Shown here in pieces: positions 1 to 6,928 of a stretch of DNA of 9,895 bases (positions are counted from its first letter, which is position 1; the number at the start of each line of letters is the position of its first letter). The notes beneath the pieces are model-generated. The model did not search any database and was not told the DNA's origin. It saw nothing but the letters and a program-made list of their open reading frames with translations. The DNA comes from an uncultured Plesiomonas sp. (GTDB lineage: Bacteria > Pseudomonadota > Gammaproteobacteria > Enterobacterales > CAMTGL01): assembly GCA_947071955.1 (NCBI GenBank), contig CAMTGL010000066.1, positions 1 through 9,895 of the forward strand. The letters run 5' to 3'. Made by a program: the position numbers and the translations under genes.

Positions 1-2144
1 GTACTGTTGCCACTATTTTACAAATGCTGAAACTGCCTGATGGCACAGTAAAAGTCTTAGTAGAAGGGCAACAGCGCGCGAAAATTATTCTTCTGGCTGA
101 CAGTGACGAATTTTTCTCTGCTCAAGCTGAGTTCTTAACCACCACAGTGGTAGAAGATGCTGAGCAAGAGGTACGTGTTCGTACTGTAATTACTCAGTTT
201 GAGGGTTACATTAAGCTAAATAAAAAGATCCCACCAGAAGTGCTAACTTCATTGGCTGGAATTGATGATCCTGCGCGCTTGGCTGATACCATCGCCGCAC
301 ATATGTCATTGAAAATAAAAGATAAGCAAACGGTATTAGAGATGACCAATGTCTCTGAACGTCTTGAGTATCTAATGGCAATGATGGAGTCAGAAATCGA
401 TCTGCTGCAAGTTGAAAAGCGCATTCGTAACCGCGTGAAAAAGCAGATGGAAAAAAGCCAGCGCGAGTATTATCTGAATGAGCAAATGAAAGCCATTCAG
501 AAAGAACTCGGCGAAATGGACGATGTTCCCGATGAGTTCGAAGGCTTAAAACAGAAAATTGAAGCGGCAAAAATGCCGAAAGAAGCACGTGAGAAAACGG
601 AAGCAGAACTGCAAAAATTAAAAATGATGTCACCGATGTCAGCAGAAGCAACCGTAGTACGTGGTTATATTGATTGGATGCTGCAAGTGCCTTGGCACCA
701 GCGCAGCAAAGTGAAAAAAGATATCGCCAAAGCGCAAGAGATCCTCGATCAAGATCACTACGGTTTAGATCGCGTCAAAGAGCGTATTTTGGAATATCTG
801 GCAGTACAAAGCCGAATCAACAAAATTAAAGGCCCGATCCTATGTTTGGTTGGCCCGCCGGGTGTGGGTAAAACTTCACTGGGGCAATCTATTGCACAGG
901 CTACGGGGCGTAAATATGTCCGAATGGCACTGGGCGGTGTACGTGATGAAGCTGAGATCCGAGGCCATCGTCGTACTTATATCGGTTCAATGCCGGGTAA
1001 GCTGATCCAAAAAATGGCGAAAGTGGGTGTTAAAAACCCATTGTTCCTGCTCGATGAGATTGACAAAATGGCATCTGACATGCGCGGAGACCCCGCATCA
1101 GCATTGTTAGAGGTGCTTGATCCTGAGCAGAACGTTGCGTTTAATGATCATTACCTTGAAGTTGACTATGACCTGTCGGATGTGATGTTCGTGGCAACCT
1201 CGAACTCAATGAATATCCCAGGCCCACTGCTTGACCGTATGGAAGTGATCCGTCTTTCCGGCTATACCGAAGATGAGAAACTGAACATCGCAAAACGTTA
1301 TTTGCTCTCAAAGCAAATCGAGCGTAACGCGCTGAAAGCCAACGAGCTGACCGTTGATGATAGTGCATTAATTAGCATTATTCGTTACTACACCCGTGAA
1401 GCGGGCGTACGTAGCCTAGAGCGAGAAATCTCTAAACTGTGCCGTAAAGCGGTGAAAAATTTACTGCTCGATAAATCACTCAAGAGCATTACGATTAACG
1501 CTGAAAACCTGAAAGAGTATCTCGGTGTACAGCGTTATGATTATGGCAAGAGTGATGGTGAAAACCACATCGGTGAAGTTACCGGCTTGGCATGGACAGA
1601 AGTGGGCGGTGATCTGCTGACCATTGAAACCGCCTCTGTTCCGGGCAAAGGCAAGTTGACCTATACCGGTTCACTCGGTGAAGTCATGCAGGAGTCTATT
1701 CAAGCAGCGATGACAGTGGTTCGTTCACGCGCTGAAAAGCTCGGGATTAATAGCGATTTTTATGAAAAACGCGATATTCATGTGCATGTGCCGGAAGGGG
1801 CAACACCTAAAGATGGCCCAAGTGCGGGTATTGCAATGTGTACCGCACTGGTCTCATGCCTCACCGGTAATCCGGTACGCGCTGATGTTGCCATGACCGG
1901 TGAAATTACCTTACGTGGTCAGGTGTTACCGATTGGTGGCCTCAAAGAGAAGCTGCTGGCAGCACACCGAGGTGGTATCAAAGTGGTACTGATTCCGGAA
2001 GAGAATCGCCGTGATTTGGAAGAGATCCCTGATAACGTGATTGCTGATTTGCAGATTCACCCAGTCAGTAAAATTGACCAAGTTTTGAGCATTGCCTTAG
2101 AAAACAGCCCGTTTGGGGTTGATTTTCCAACAGCAAAAGCGTGA
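1..2144 (+). CDS. lon: Lon ATP-dependent serine protease (5' end missing)
   Basis: Lon is the cytoplasmic AAA+ protease that degrades misfolded and short-lived regulatory proteins. The gene enters from the left edge; the reading frame is open from base 3, giving TVATILQ before the first internal ATG at 24. That ATG is not the start: it aligns with about residue 80 of the 784-residue E. coli protein, so roughly 72 codons lie outside. Visible parts are the N-terminal substrate domain and coiled coil (to about 800), the AAA+ module with Walker A GPPGVGKT (852-875) and Walker B LFLLDEID (1041-1064), and the C-terminal S16 protease domain. The catalytic serine in DGPSAG is at 1821-1823 and the catalytic lysine in GGLKEK at 1950-1952; these fall exactly on E. 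coli S679 and K722. The frame is intact to TGA. hupB follows, as in E. coli. Confidence 0.98.
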   Translation, partial: TVATILQMLKLPDGTVKVLVEGQQRAKIILLADSDEFFSAQAEFLTTTVVEDAEQEVRVRTVITQFEGYIKLNKKIPPEVLTSLAGIDDPARLADTIAAHMSLKIKDKQTVLEMTNVSERLEYLMAMMESEIDLLQVEKRIRNRVKKQMEKSQREYYLNEQMKAIQKELGEMDDVPDEFEGLKQKIEAAKMPKEAREKTEAELQKLKMMSPMSAEATVVRGYIDWMLQVPWHQRSKVKKDIAKAQEILDQDHYGLDRVKERILEYLAVQSRINKIKGPILCLVGPPGVGKTSLGQSIAQATGRKYVRMALGGVRDEAEIRGHRRTYIGSMPGKLIQKMAKVGVKNPLFLLDEIDKMASDMRGDPASALLEVLDPEQNVAFNDHYLEVDYDLSDVMFVATSNSMNIPGPLLDRMEVIRLSGYTEDEKLNIAKRYLLSKQIERNALKANELTVDDSALISIIRYYTREAGVRSLEREISKLCRKAVKNLLLDKSLKSITINAENLKEYLGVQRYDYGKSDGENHIGEVTGLAWTEVGGDLLTIETASVPGKGKLTYTGSLGEVMQESIQAAMTVVRSRAEKLGINSDFYEKRDIHVHVPEGATPKDGPSAGIAMCTALVSCLTGNPVRADVAMTGEITLRGQVLPIGGLKEKLLAAHRGGIKVVLIPEENRRDLEEIPDNVIADLQIHPVSKIDQVLSIALENSPFGVDFPTAKA

Positions 2145-2171
2145 TCTATAGCAAGAAGCGCTGAGAAATAC

Positions 2172-2209
2172 AGACTGGTTTGGTTTTCTGACCTTGCCAG
2201 TCTTTTTTT
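2172..2209 (+). terminator. rho-independent terminator after lon
   Basis: A 7-bp perfect stem, AGACTGG (2172-2178) with CCAGTCT (2197-2203), runs into seven T residues (2203-2209), 28 bases after the lon stop. The 18-base loop can form a small inner GGT/ACC pairing. It separates lon from the hupB promoter. Confidence 0.8.
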
Positions 2210-2223
2210 GCGCAGTTACCGTA

Positions 2224-2273
2224 GCCACCAACGTAACAAGGTTAAACCTGTTAATCCCTTGTGTTACGTGGCT
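2224..2273. repeat. long imperfect inverted repeat upstream of hupB
   Basis: The left arm carries GCCAC, GTAAC and AAGG; the right arm carries CCTT, GTTAC and GTGGC. Small bulges (CAAC on the left, GT on the right) interrupt the pairing. The central part holds the odd-centred palindrome AGGTTAAACCT (2239-2249). No T-run follows, so it does not read as a terminator. It lies between the lon terminator and the hupB -35 box. Role unknown: operator, cruciform or mRNA processing structure are all possible. Confidence 0.55.
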
Positions 2274-2314
2274 TGTAACTTAAACAACCCAGCGTTTGCG
2301 CTGCTTGCCAAGCC
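2270..2314. repeat. nested inverted repeats overlapping the hupB -35 box
   Basis: Outer arms GGCTTG (2270-2275) and CAAGCC (2309-2314) enclose the palindrome CAGCG-TTTG-CGCTG (2290-2303). The right outer arm overlaps the last two bases of the proposed -35 box (2305-2310), so protein binding here could affect promoter access. This is an operator-like arrangement by position only; I do not recognise a specific regulator motif. Confidence 0.4.
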
Positions 2315-2333
2315 TGAGTAAGACTGATATAAA
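2305..2333 (+). promoter_or_regulatory. sigma-70 promoter of hupB with extended -10
   Basis: The -35 element TTGCCA (2305-2310) is separated by exactly 17 bases from the -10 element TATAAA (2328-2333), and TGA precedes the -10 as an extended -10 motif. Transcription would start near 2340, leaving a leader of about 58 bases before the GTG. Both boxes are one base from consensus, which suits a highly expressed nucleoid protein. Further hupB promoters may exist upstream. Confidence 0.75.
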
Positions 2334-2383
2334 AGCGCCATCGTGACCCTAAAGGATAGTGTCGGGCATGATATGAGATTCTT

Positions 2384-2390
2384 AGAGGGG
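2384..2390 (+). promoter_or_regulatory. ribosome binding site of hupB
   Basis: AGAGGGG lies 7 bases before the GTG at 2398. This supports the GTG start over the nearer ATG at 2391, which is out of frame and encodes only four residues before TAA. Confidence 0.7.
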
Positions 2391-2397
2391 ATGAAGA

Positions 2398-2673
2398 GTG
2401 AATAAATCTCAACTGATTGACAAAATTGCAACTGATGCAGATATTTCAAAAGCGGCTGCTGGCCGTGCGCTAGATGCATTCATTGATTCTGTAACTGATA
2501 CACTGAAATCAGGTGATCAAGTTGCACTGGTTGGTTTTGGTACTTTTGCTGTGCGCGAGCGCGCTGCACGCACAGGCCGTAATCCACAAACCGGTAAAGA
2601 AATTGCAATTGAAGCCGCTAAAGTACCGGGTTTCCGCTCGGGTAAAACGCTTAAAGATGCGGTAAATAGCTAA
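2398..2673 (+). CDS. hupB: DNA-binding protein HU-beta
   Basis: HU-beta is a small basic nucleoid protein that dimerises, with itself or HU-alpha, and bends DNA without strict sequence specificity. The 91-residue product starts with GTG and closely matches E. coli HupB (90 residues). Landmarks are the N-terminal helical dimerisation part (NKSQLIDKIA, residues 2-11), the VALVGFGTF beta strand (42-50), and the DNA-embracing arm RNPQTGKE (61-68), whose proline intercalates between base pairs in HU family proteins. The C-terminal helix ends KDAVNS, one residue longer than in E. coli. It has its own strong promoter and a terminator at 2736-2763, so it is probably mainly monocistronic, with ppiD downstream on the same strand. 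Confidence 0.97.
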   Translation: MNKSQLIDKIATDADISKAAAGRALDAFIDSVTDTLKSGDQVALVGFGTFAVRERAARTGRNPQTGKEIAIEAAKVPGFRSGKTLKDAVNS

Positions 2674-2674
2674 T

Positions 2675-2689
2675 CACAGATAACCTGTG
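2675..2689 (+). repeat. small hairpin just after the hupB stop
   Basis: CACAG (2675-2679) pairs with CTGTG (2685-2689) around a 5-base loop. It is the first of three consecutive hairpins in the hupB 3' untranslated region. Confidence 0.45.
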
Positions 2690-2725
2690 CAAAATGTTGT
2701 TGCGTCTACAATAATCAACATTTTG
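2690..2725. repeat. 10-bp perfect inverted repeat in the hupB 3' UTR
   Basis: CAAAATGTTG (2690-2699) is a perfect reverse complement of CAACATTTTG (2716-2725), with a 16-base loop. It lies between the hupB stop and its terminator hairpin. No T-run beyond the arm itself follows, so it is not a terminator in its own right. It could protect the transcript end or be part of a released 3' fragment. Confidence 0.55.
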
Positions 2726-2735
2726 TTATGATTGC

Positions 2736-2763
2736 AAGGCGCATCATTTGATGCGCTTTTTTT
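2736..2763 (+). terminator. rho-independent terminator of hupB
   Basis: GCGCATCA (2739-2746) faces TGATGCGC (2749-2756). The stem is extended by A-T pairs and a G-T wobble on the outside, and seven T residues follow (2757-2763). It is a classic strong terminator about 63 bases after the hupB stop. Confidence 0.9.
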
Positions 2764-2802
2764 CTTATTTGACAGCGTAACAAGACGGAGCATTGTCAAC
2801 TC

Positions 2803-4671
2803 ATGATGGACAAATTGCGCGAAGCGCAACATAGCATCGCTCTCAAAGTTGTGCTCGGTATCATTATTCTGTCGTTCGTACTGACCGGCGTTCAAGGATT
2901 CCTCAGCGCGAACAGCAACTATGTTGCTAAAGTCGATGGACAAGAGATTACTCGCCAGCAGTTCGAGCAGGCATTCCAAACAGAACGTACTAACTTACAA
3001 CAGCGTATGGGCGACAACTTTAATACGTTGGCAGCAGACCCTAATTATCTGACTATGCTGCGTAAAGAGGTATTAAACCGCCTGATTGATGATGTATTGC
3101 TAAATCAGTATGCCAAATCACTCGATTTGCGTGTTAGCGATGATCAAATCAAGCAAGGCATTGTCACTATGCCTGAATTCCAGAAAGAGGGGCGTTTTGA
3201 TAACGCACAATATCTGGACTTGATTCAGCGTGCAGGTTTTACACCTGATGCTTTCAGTGAGTATATGCGTCAGCAGATGGTTCGCCAGCAACTCTTGTCA
3301 GCTTTTACCGGCAGTGATTTTGTGCTGCCAAAAGAGAGTGAGCAGACATTTGCACTGTTGACACAAGAGCGTGATGTTCGTTTAGCCACTATCCCAGTAC
3401 AACCTCTTGAAGCAGCACAGTCAGTGACCGAGCAAGAGCTGAAAGACTATTACGAGAAGAATCCAACTCGTTTCATGTCTCCAGAGCAAGCGAAAGTGCG
3501 TTATGTTGAAATTAACGCGTCTGAACTGCAAAAAGCGGTGAAAGTGGATGATGCAACCATCAGCCAGTATTACCAAGAGAACAAAGCCCGTTTTAGCCAG
3601 CCTGAGCGTCGCAAGCTAAGCCATATTTTGGTGAGCAATGAAAAAGCGGCACAAGCTATCGAAGATGAACTGAAAAAAGGAGCTGACTTTGCCACTCTGG
3701 CAAAAGAAAAATCCGAAGATAAGTTCTCTGGTCGTAAAGGTGGTGAGCTAGGTTGGACAGATAAAGGTGTCATGGATCCTGCTTTCGATCAGGCTGCATT
3801 TGCCCTGACCGCTAAAGGTGATGTGTCGGCTATCGTGAAAACCCAGTTTGGCTATCATGTGATCCGTTTAGATGATATCCAACCGGAGCAAGTACGCCCG
3901 TTGTCAGAAGTGCGTGATGATGTTGCCAAGCAACTGCGTCAAACCACGGCAATGAATGAGTTCTACGCTCTGCAACAAAAGGCCAGTGATAAAGCCTTTG
4001 AAAATCCGGATTCATTGGATGATGTTGAAGCGGCTACTGGCGTGAAGATTCAGGAAACTGGTTTGTTTGATGAGAAAAACGTACCGGCAGCACTGAATTA
4101 CCCTGATGTTGTGAAGGCTATTTTTAGCGATGATCTGATCAGTGGTAATGCAAACTCAGACGTTATTTCGGTAGATGACGAACACGCTTTTGTTATTCGA
4201 GTGATTGAGCATAAAAACGAAGCGCGTAAGCCATTTGCAGATGTTAGCGCTGAAATTACCGGATTGCTAAAACGTCAAAAAGCAGAAGCGGTTGCTCGTG
4301 CAGAGGGTGATAAGTTGCTGACTGCGCTCAAAGCCGGTAAAGGTGATGAAGCATTAAAAGCAGCGTCTGTTGAGTTTGGTAAGTCTCAAACGTTACAGCG
4401 TAATGCACCAGATCAGCAATTAGCGACTGTTGTTTTCAATCTGGCAAAACCGCAAGACAATAAACCTGTGTATGGCTTAAGCCAAGACAATAAAGGTGAT
4501 GTTGTTGTGGTTGAACTGTTGAAAGTACAGAGTGAAAATAATCCGGAAATGGCCAAAATGTTTGCTCAGCAACAGCTTAATGGTGAAATGAATACTACCT
4601 TTATGGCAATGCTAGCAAGCTTACGTGCTAATACCGAGATTAAATACGGTGATTTAGCAAACGTAGAATAA
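2803..4671 (+). CDS. ppiD: PpiD, membrane-anchored periplasmic chaperone with parvulin domain
   Basis: PpiD is anchored in the inner membrane, faces the periplasm near the Sec translocon, and helps early folding of exported proteins. The 622 residues (E. coli 623) begin MMDKLREAQHS, then a single membrane anchor at about residues 13-34, a SurA-like chaperone region, a parvulin domain at about 267-358, and a C-terminal chaperone part. The parvulin domain carries canonical features: KLSHIL (271-276), GGELGW, the MDPAF..AAF stretch and TQFGYHVI (347-354). By recall, E. coli PpiD has lost the matching histidines and is reported inactive as an isomerase, so this copy looks more like an active parvulin. 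ATG codons at 2803 and 2806 are both possible; GGAG at 2787-2790 precedes them by 12-15 bases. It is followed by a strong terminator. Confidence 0.96.
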   Translation: MMDKLREAQHSIALKVVLGIIILSFVLTGVQGFLSANSNYVAKVDGQEITRQQFEQAFQTERTNLQQRMGDNFNTLAADPNYLTMLRKEVLNRLIDDVLLNQYAKSLDLRVSDDQIKQGIVTMPEFQKEGRFDNAQYLDLIQRAGFTPDAFSEYMRQQMVRQQLLSAFTGSDFVLPKESEQTFALLTQERDVRLATIPVQPLEAAQSVTEQELKDYYEKNPTRFMSPEQAKVRYVEINASELQKAVKVDDATISQYYQENKARFSQPERRKLSHILVSNEKAAQAIEDELKKGADFATLAKEKSEDKFSGRKGGELGWTDKGVMDPAFDQAAFALTAKGDVSAIVKTQFGYHVIRLDDIQPEQVRPLSEVRDDVAKQLRQTTAMNEFYALQQKASDKAFENPDSLDDVEAATGVKIQETGLFDEKNVPAALNYPDVVKAIFSDDLISGNANSDVISVDDEHAFVIRVIEHKNEARKPFADVSAEITGLLKRQKAEAVARAEGDKLLTALKAGKGDEALKAASVEFGKSQTLQRNAPDQQLATVVFNLAKPQDNKPVYGLSQDNKGDVVVVELLKVQSENNPEMAKMFAQQQLNGEMNTTFMAMLASLRANTEIKYGDLANVE

Positions 4672-4704
4672 TATTCCGTTACTGTTGTAATTCACTGCAA
4701 CAAC

Positions 4705-4728
4705 AAAAAGCCGCTTTTGCGGCTTTTT
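4705..4728 (+). terminator. rho-independent terminator of ppiD
   Basis: AAAAAGCCGC (4705-4714) and GCGGCTTTTT (4719-4728) form a perfect 10-bp stem with a TTTT loop, and further T residues follow at 4731-4735. It lies 33 bases after the ppiD stop. The A-tract on the left makes it potentially bidirectional. Confidence 0.92.
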
Positions 4729-4828
4729 GCTTTTTGGTAAACCGCAGATAGACTCTTTTTTTCTGAGCAGGCAGAGTTTTAGCTCAATGGGCTTCTTTGT
4801 TTATGAAATAAAAAAGAGAGAGAGTGCT

Positions 4829-5275
4829 GTGTATCCAAAAAACGCATATCAAAAAATATCTAGCCAAGCTAAACGCTTATCACATGGTTTCTTGTGCTTT
4901 ATGTTCTGTTATCTGTCGGTCAGTACCGAAATTTATGCGCAGACTGAACGTTATATTATCAACGGTATTCCGATTGAAAATATCGAACAGGATAAAAGTA
5001 GCAGTAAGATGCACCCATTAACCGCAACCACTGCGGGTAAAATCTCAGCAACGACACAGACCACGTCAGCGGGAAAATCAGAACAGGTTAATATTAATAC
5101 GGCGACTGCCGATGAGCTTGACCGTGTATTAGTGGGCATTGGTAAGAGTAAAGCGCAAGCGATAGTGGATCACCGTACAAAAAATGGGGCATTTTTACGA
5201 GCTGAGCAGCTGATGGATGTGAAAGGCATAGGGGAAGGGCTGCTGAAAAAAAATGTGTCACGTATTTTAATATAG
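4829..5275 (+). CDS. ybaV: YbaV, exported ComEA-like helix-hairpin-helix protein
   Basis: YbaV proteins are small, poorly characterised envelope proteins with a ComEA-type helix-hairpin-helix domain, a fold that binds DNA non-specifically in competence proteins. I start at GTG 4829 (148 residues) because a purine tract (AGAGAG, about 4816-4824) precedes it and it yields a normal signal peptide: a basic stretch up to KRL (15-17), hydrophobic core GFLCFMFCYLS (20-30), and possible cleavage after IYA (35-37). An ATG at 4787 would give 162 residues with a longer N-terminus and a weaker binding site. After a low-complexity Ser/Thr/Ala/Lys linker come VNINTAT (87-93), a first hairpin VGIGKSKAQAI (102-112) and a second KGIGEGLL (132-139). 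E. coli YbaV is about 123 residues. Exact start uncertain; family firm. Confidence 0.85.
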   Translation: MYPKNAYQKISSQAKRLSHGFLCFMFCYLSVSTEIYAQTERYIINGIPIENIEQDKSSSKMHPLTATTAGKISATTQTTSAGKSEQVNINTATADELDRVLVGIGKSKAQAIVDHRTKNGAFLRAEQLMDVKGIGEGLLKKNVSRILI

Positions 5276-5407
5276 CCCAGTAGCTTGTGTGGTATGCGGC
5301 AATATCAAAATGTAGAGAGTTGAGATGAGGGCTAACTACTTGAGAATCTGTGCTTTGTAATACTCTGCTGAGTTTGTTACCAGTACAGCATAGCCACAAG
5401 TACTCTT

Positions 5408-5440
5408 ATTATGGCAAAGTAGCCTGATTATGGCAAAGTA
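5408..5440. repeat. two 14-bp direct repeats, 19-bp period, upstream of the dehydrogenase gene
   Basis: ATTATGGCAAAGTA occurs identically at 5408-5421 and 5427-5440, separated by 5 bases. The centre spacing of 19 bp is close to two helical turns, so two protein molecules could bind on nearly the same face. It lies about 90 bases before the aldehyde dehydrogenase start. I do not recognise the motif; a regulator site or a simple local duplication both fit. Confidence 0.6.
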
Positions 5441-5460
5441 ACGCTTATTCTGCGTTTTTT
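5440..5460 (+). terminator. weak terminator-like hairpin in the ybaV-dehydrogenase gap
   Basis: AACGC (5440-5444) pairs with GCGTT (5452-5456) around a 7-base loop and runs into six T residues (5455-5460). It could end ybaV transcripts, about 165 bases after the stop. The stem is only 5 bp, so this is tentative. Confidence 0.35.
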
Positions 5461-5496
5461 GCATGTTACCCGAATAAATGTGTGTTATTAGAACAC
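5459..5496 (+). promoter_or_regulatory. possible promoter with overlapping operator palindrome
   Basis: TTGCAT (5459-5464), an 18-base spacer and TGTTAT (5483-5488) make a modest sigma-70 candidate. The interrupted palindrome GTGTTATTAGAACAC (5482-5496; arms of five bases) sits over the -10 position, where a repressor would act. The transcript would start about 35 bases before the dehydrogenase ATG. The boxes are poor, so confidence is low. Confidence 0.3.
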
Positions 5497-5515
5497 GACA
5501 TTGCCTTACCAAGCT

Positions 5516-5522
5516 AAAGGAG
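5516..5522 (+). promoter_or_regulatory. ribosome binding site deciding the dehydrogenase start
   Basis: AAAGGAG lies 8 bases before ATG 5531. This near-perfect site settles the start over the in-frame TTG at 5501, which lies upstream of it. Confidence 0.85.
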
Positions 5523-5530
5523 TCAGGTTC

Positions 5531-6928
5531 ATGAGTGCGGCACAACTCGCGTTTAACCGAGTCAAAGAGGCCTTTGATATCAATTCAAACCCCGATATAT
5601 CAATGCGTAGACATTGGTTATTGCAGCTTAGGGGAGCACTGAAACAGCATGAACATGACCTGATTAGCGCAATGGATAAAGATTTCGCTGGCCGTTCCGA
5701 GATGGAGAGCCGCATGGCAGATTTAATGCCATGCTATGCGTTATTACGCTATACCTTAAAAAATTTGTCTAGCTGGATGAAGCCAGAAAAGCGCCCCATT
5801 GATCTGGCATTTCGGCCGGGTAAGGCGTGGGTTGAGTATCAGCCGGTAGGTGTGGTGGGAATCATTGCCCCATGGAATTATCCAGTGAATTTAGCGCTAC
5901 TGCCGCTAATTACGGCGTTGGCCGCCGGTAACCGTGTTTTGCTCAAATTATCGGAATACACCCCAGAAACTAACCGCGTATTGAATAAATTACTGACGGA
6001 TGTTTTTAGCCATGAAGAGGTCGGGGTTATTCATGGTGGGGCTAGTGTGGGTGCTGAGTTTTCCCGTTTACCGTTTAACCATATTGTGTTTACCGGATCA
6101 TCGGCTATTGGGCGTAAAATAATGCGTGCAGCGGCTGAAAATTTAACCCCAGTGACTTTAGAGTTGGGGGGGAAAAGCCCGGTATTGGTTGCCCCTGACA
6201 GTGATGCGACTCAAATTGCCCGTACTATCATCTTTGGAAAATCGTTTAATGCAGGGCAAACCTGCATCGCGCCAGATTATCTGATGTGCGCACAGACACA
6301 GCAAGAGCCGTTAATTGAGGGGATGCAAAATGCGTTCACACAGCAATATCCTAATGCGTTAGAGAACAGTGCTTATACCTCAATTATCAATACGCAGCAT
6401 TTTCAGCGGTTAATCCATTTATTGGATGATGCAAAAGAGCGGGGTGCAACCGTTATTCCGTTACAGCAACCGGCGATTGATGAAAGTCGTCGGCGTATCG
6501 TGCCGCATATTATCACCGGTGTCACAGATGATATGCTGATTATGCAAGAAGAGATCTTCGGACCACTGTTGCCGATTAAAACCTATGATGTTATTGGCTC
6601 TGCACTGCGCTATATCCATCGTCGGCCAAAGCCTTTGGCACTGTATCTGATGACATCAGAGCCGTTTGTGATAGAGATGTGTACTAAGCAAGTTCACTCG
6701 GGCGGCTTGTGTATTAATGAAACCATGCGGCATGCGGCAGTTGATAGTTTACCTTTTGGCGGAATAGGGGCCTCAGGTGTTGGCTGTTATCATGGGCCTG
6801 AAGGGTTTAAACAGTTATCACATCCTAAAGCGGTGTTACAGTATAAACGGGTCAATTTTAACTCACTGATTCACCCGCCTTACCGCTGGTGGCACCGTTT
6901 GGCCGTGCGCTGGTTATCCCGTAAATAG
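5531..6928 (+). CDS. aldehyde dehydrogenase, coniferyl aldehyde dehydrogenase type
   Basis: This NAD(P)+-dependent enzyme should oxidise an aldehyde to its acid in the cytoplasm. Its 465-residue length and motifs fit the class-3-like (ALDH3/coniferyl aldehyde dehydrogenase, CalB-like) branch. Visible residues are N116 in APWNYP, FTGSSAIG (187-194) in the cofactor fold, the general base E211 in LELGGKSP, the nucleophile C245 in NAGQTCIAPDY, EEIFGP, and the C-terminal PFGGIG followed by a CYHGPEGF loop typical of ALDH3 relatives. The E-to-C spacing of 34 equals that of ALDH3. The basic, aromatic tail (HPPYRWWHRLAVRWLSRK) could touch membranes. The true substrate is unknown; coniferyl aldehyde is a family name, not evidence. 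The gene lies between ybaV and queC, where E. coli has fadM. Confidence 0.9.
   Translation: MSAAQLAFNRVKEAFDINSNPDISMRRHWLLQLRGALKQHEHDLISAMDKDFAGRSEMESRMADLMPCYALLRYTLKNLSSWMKPEKRPIDLAFRPGKAWVEYQPVGVVGIIAPWNYPVNLALLPLITALAAGNRVLLKLSEYTPETNRVLNKLLTDVFSHEEVGVIHGGASVGAEFSRLPFNHIVFTGSSAIGRKIMRAAAENLTPVTLELGGKSPVLVAPDSDATQIARTIIFGKSFNAGQTCIAPDYLMCAQTQQEPLIEGMQNAFTQQYPNALENSAYTSIINTQHFQRLIHLLDDAKERGATVIPLQQPAIDESRRRIVPHIITGVTDDMLIMQEEIFGPLLPIKTYDVIGSALRYIHRRPKPLALYLMTSEPFVIEMCTKQVHSGGLCINETMRHAAVDSLPFGGIGASGVGCYHGPEGFKQLSHPKAVLQYKRVNFNSLIHPPYRWWHRLAVRWLSRK

Noticed and set aside
211..651. Long minus-strand open frame antisense to lon
   Set aside because: It mirrors conserved lon codons, has no family resemblance and no ribosome binding site; a shadow of the real gene.
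2391..2405. ATG at 2391 as an alternative hupB start
   Set aside because: It is out of frame with hupB and stops after four residues; the GTG at 2398 gives the conserved MNKSQLIDK start.
2724..2732. Extended -10 TGTTATGAT before ppiD
   Set aside because: No -35 box is present at a usual distance, and transcripts would begin right at the hupB terminator hairpin.
2769..2797. TTGACA at 2769 as the -35 of a ppiD promoter
   Set aside because: The -10 position (ATTGTC region) is poor, and the start would fall on the ATG, leaving no ribosome binding site in the transcript.
4727..4828. ybaV beginning at TTG 4727
   Set aside because: That codon lies in the ppiD terminator and yields a long N-terminus unlike any YbaV.
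5501..5530. Dehydrogenase start at TTG 5501
   Set aside because: The AAAGGAG site at 5516-5522 lies inside this extension and is ideally placed for ATG 5531.
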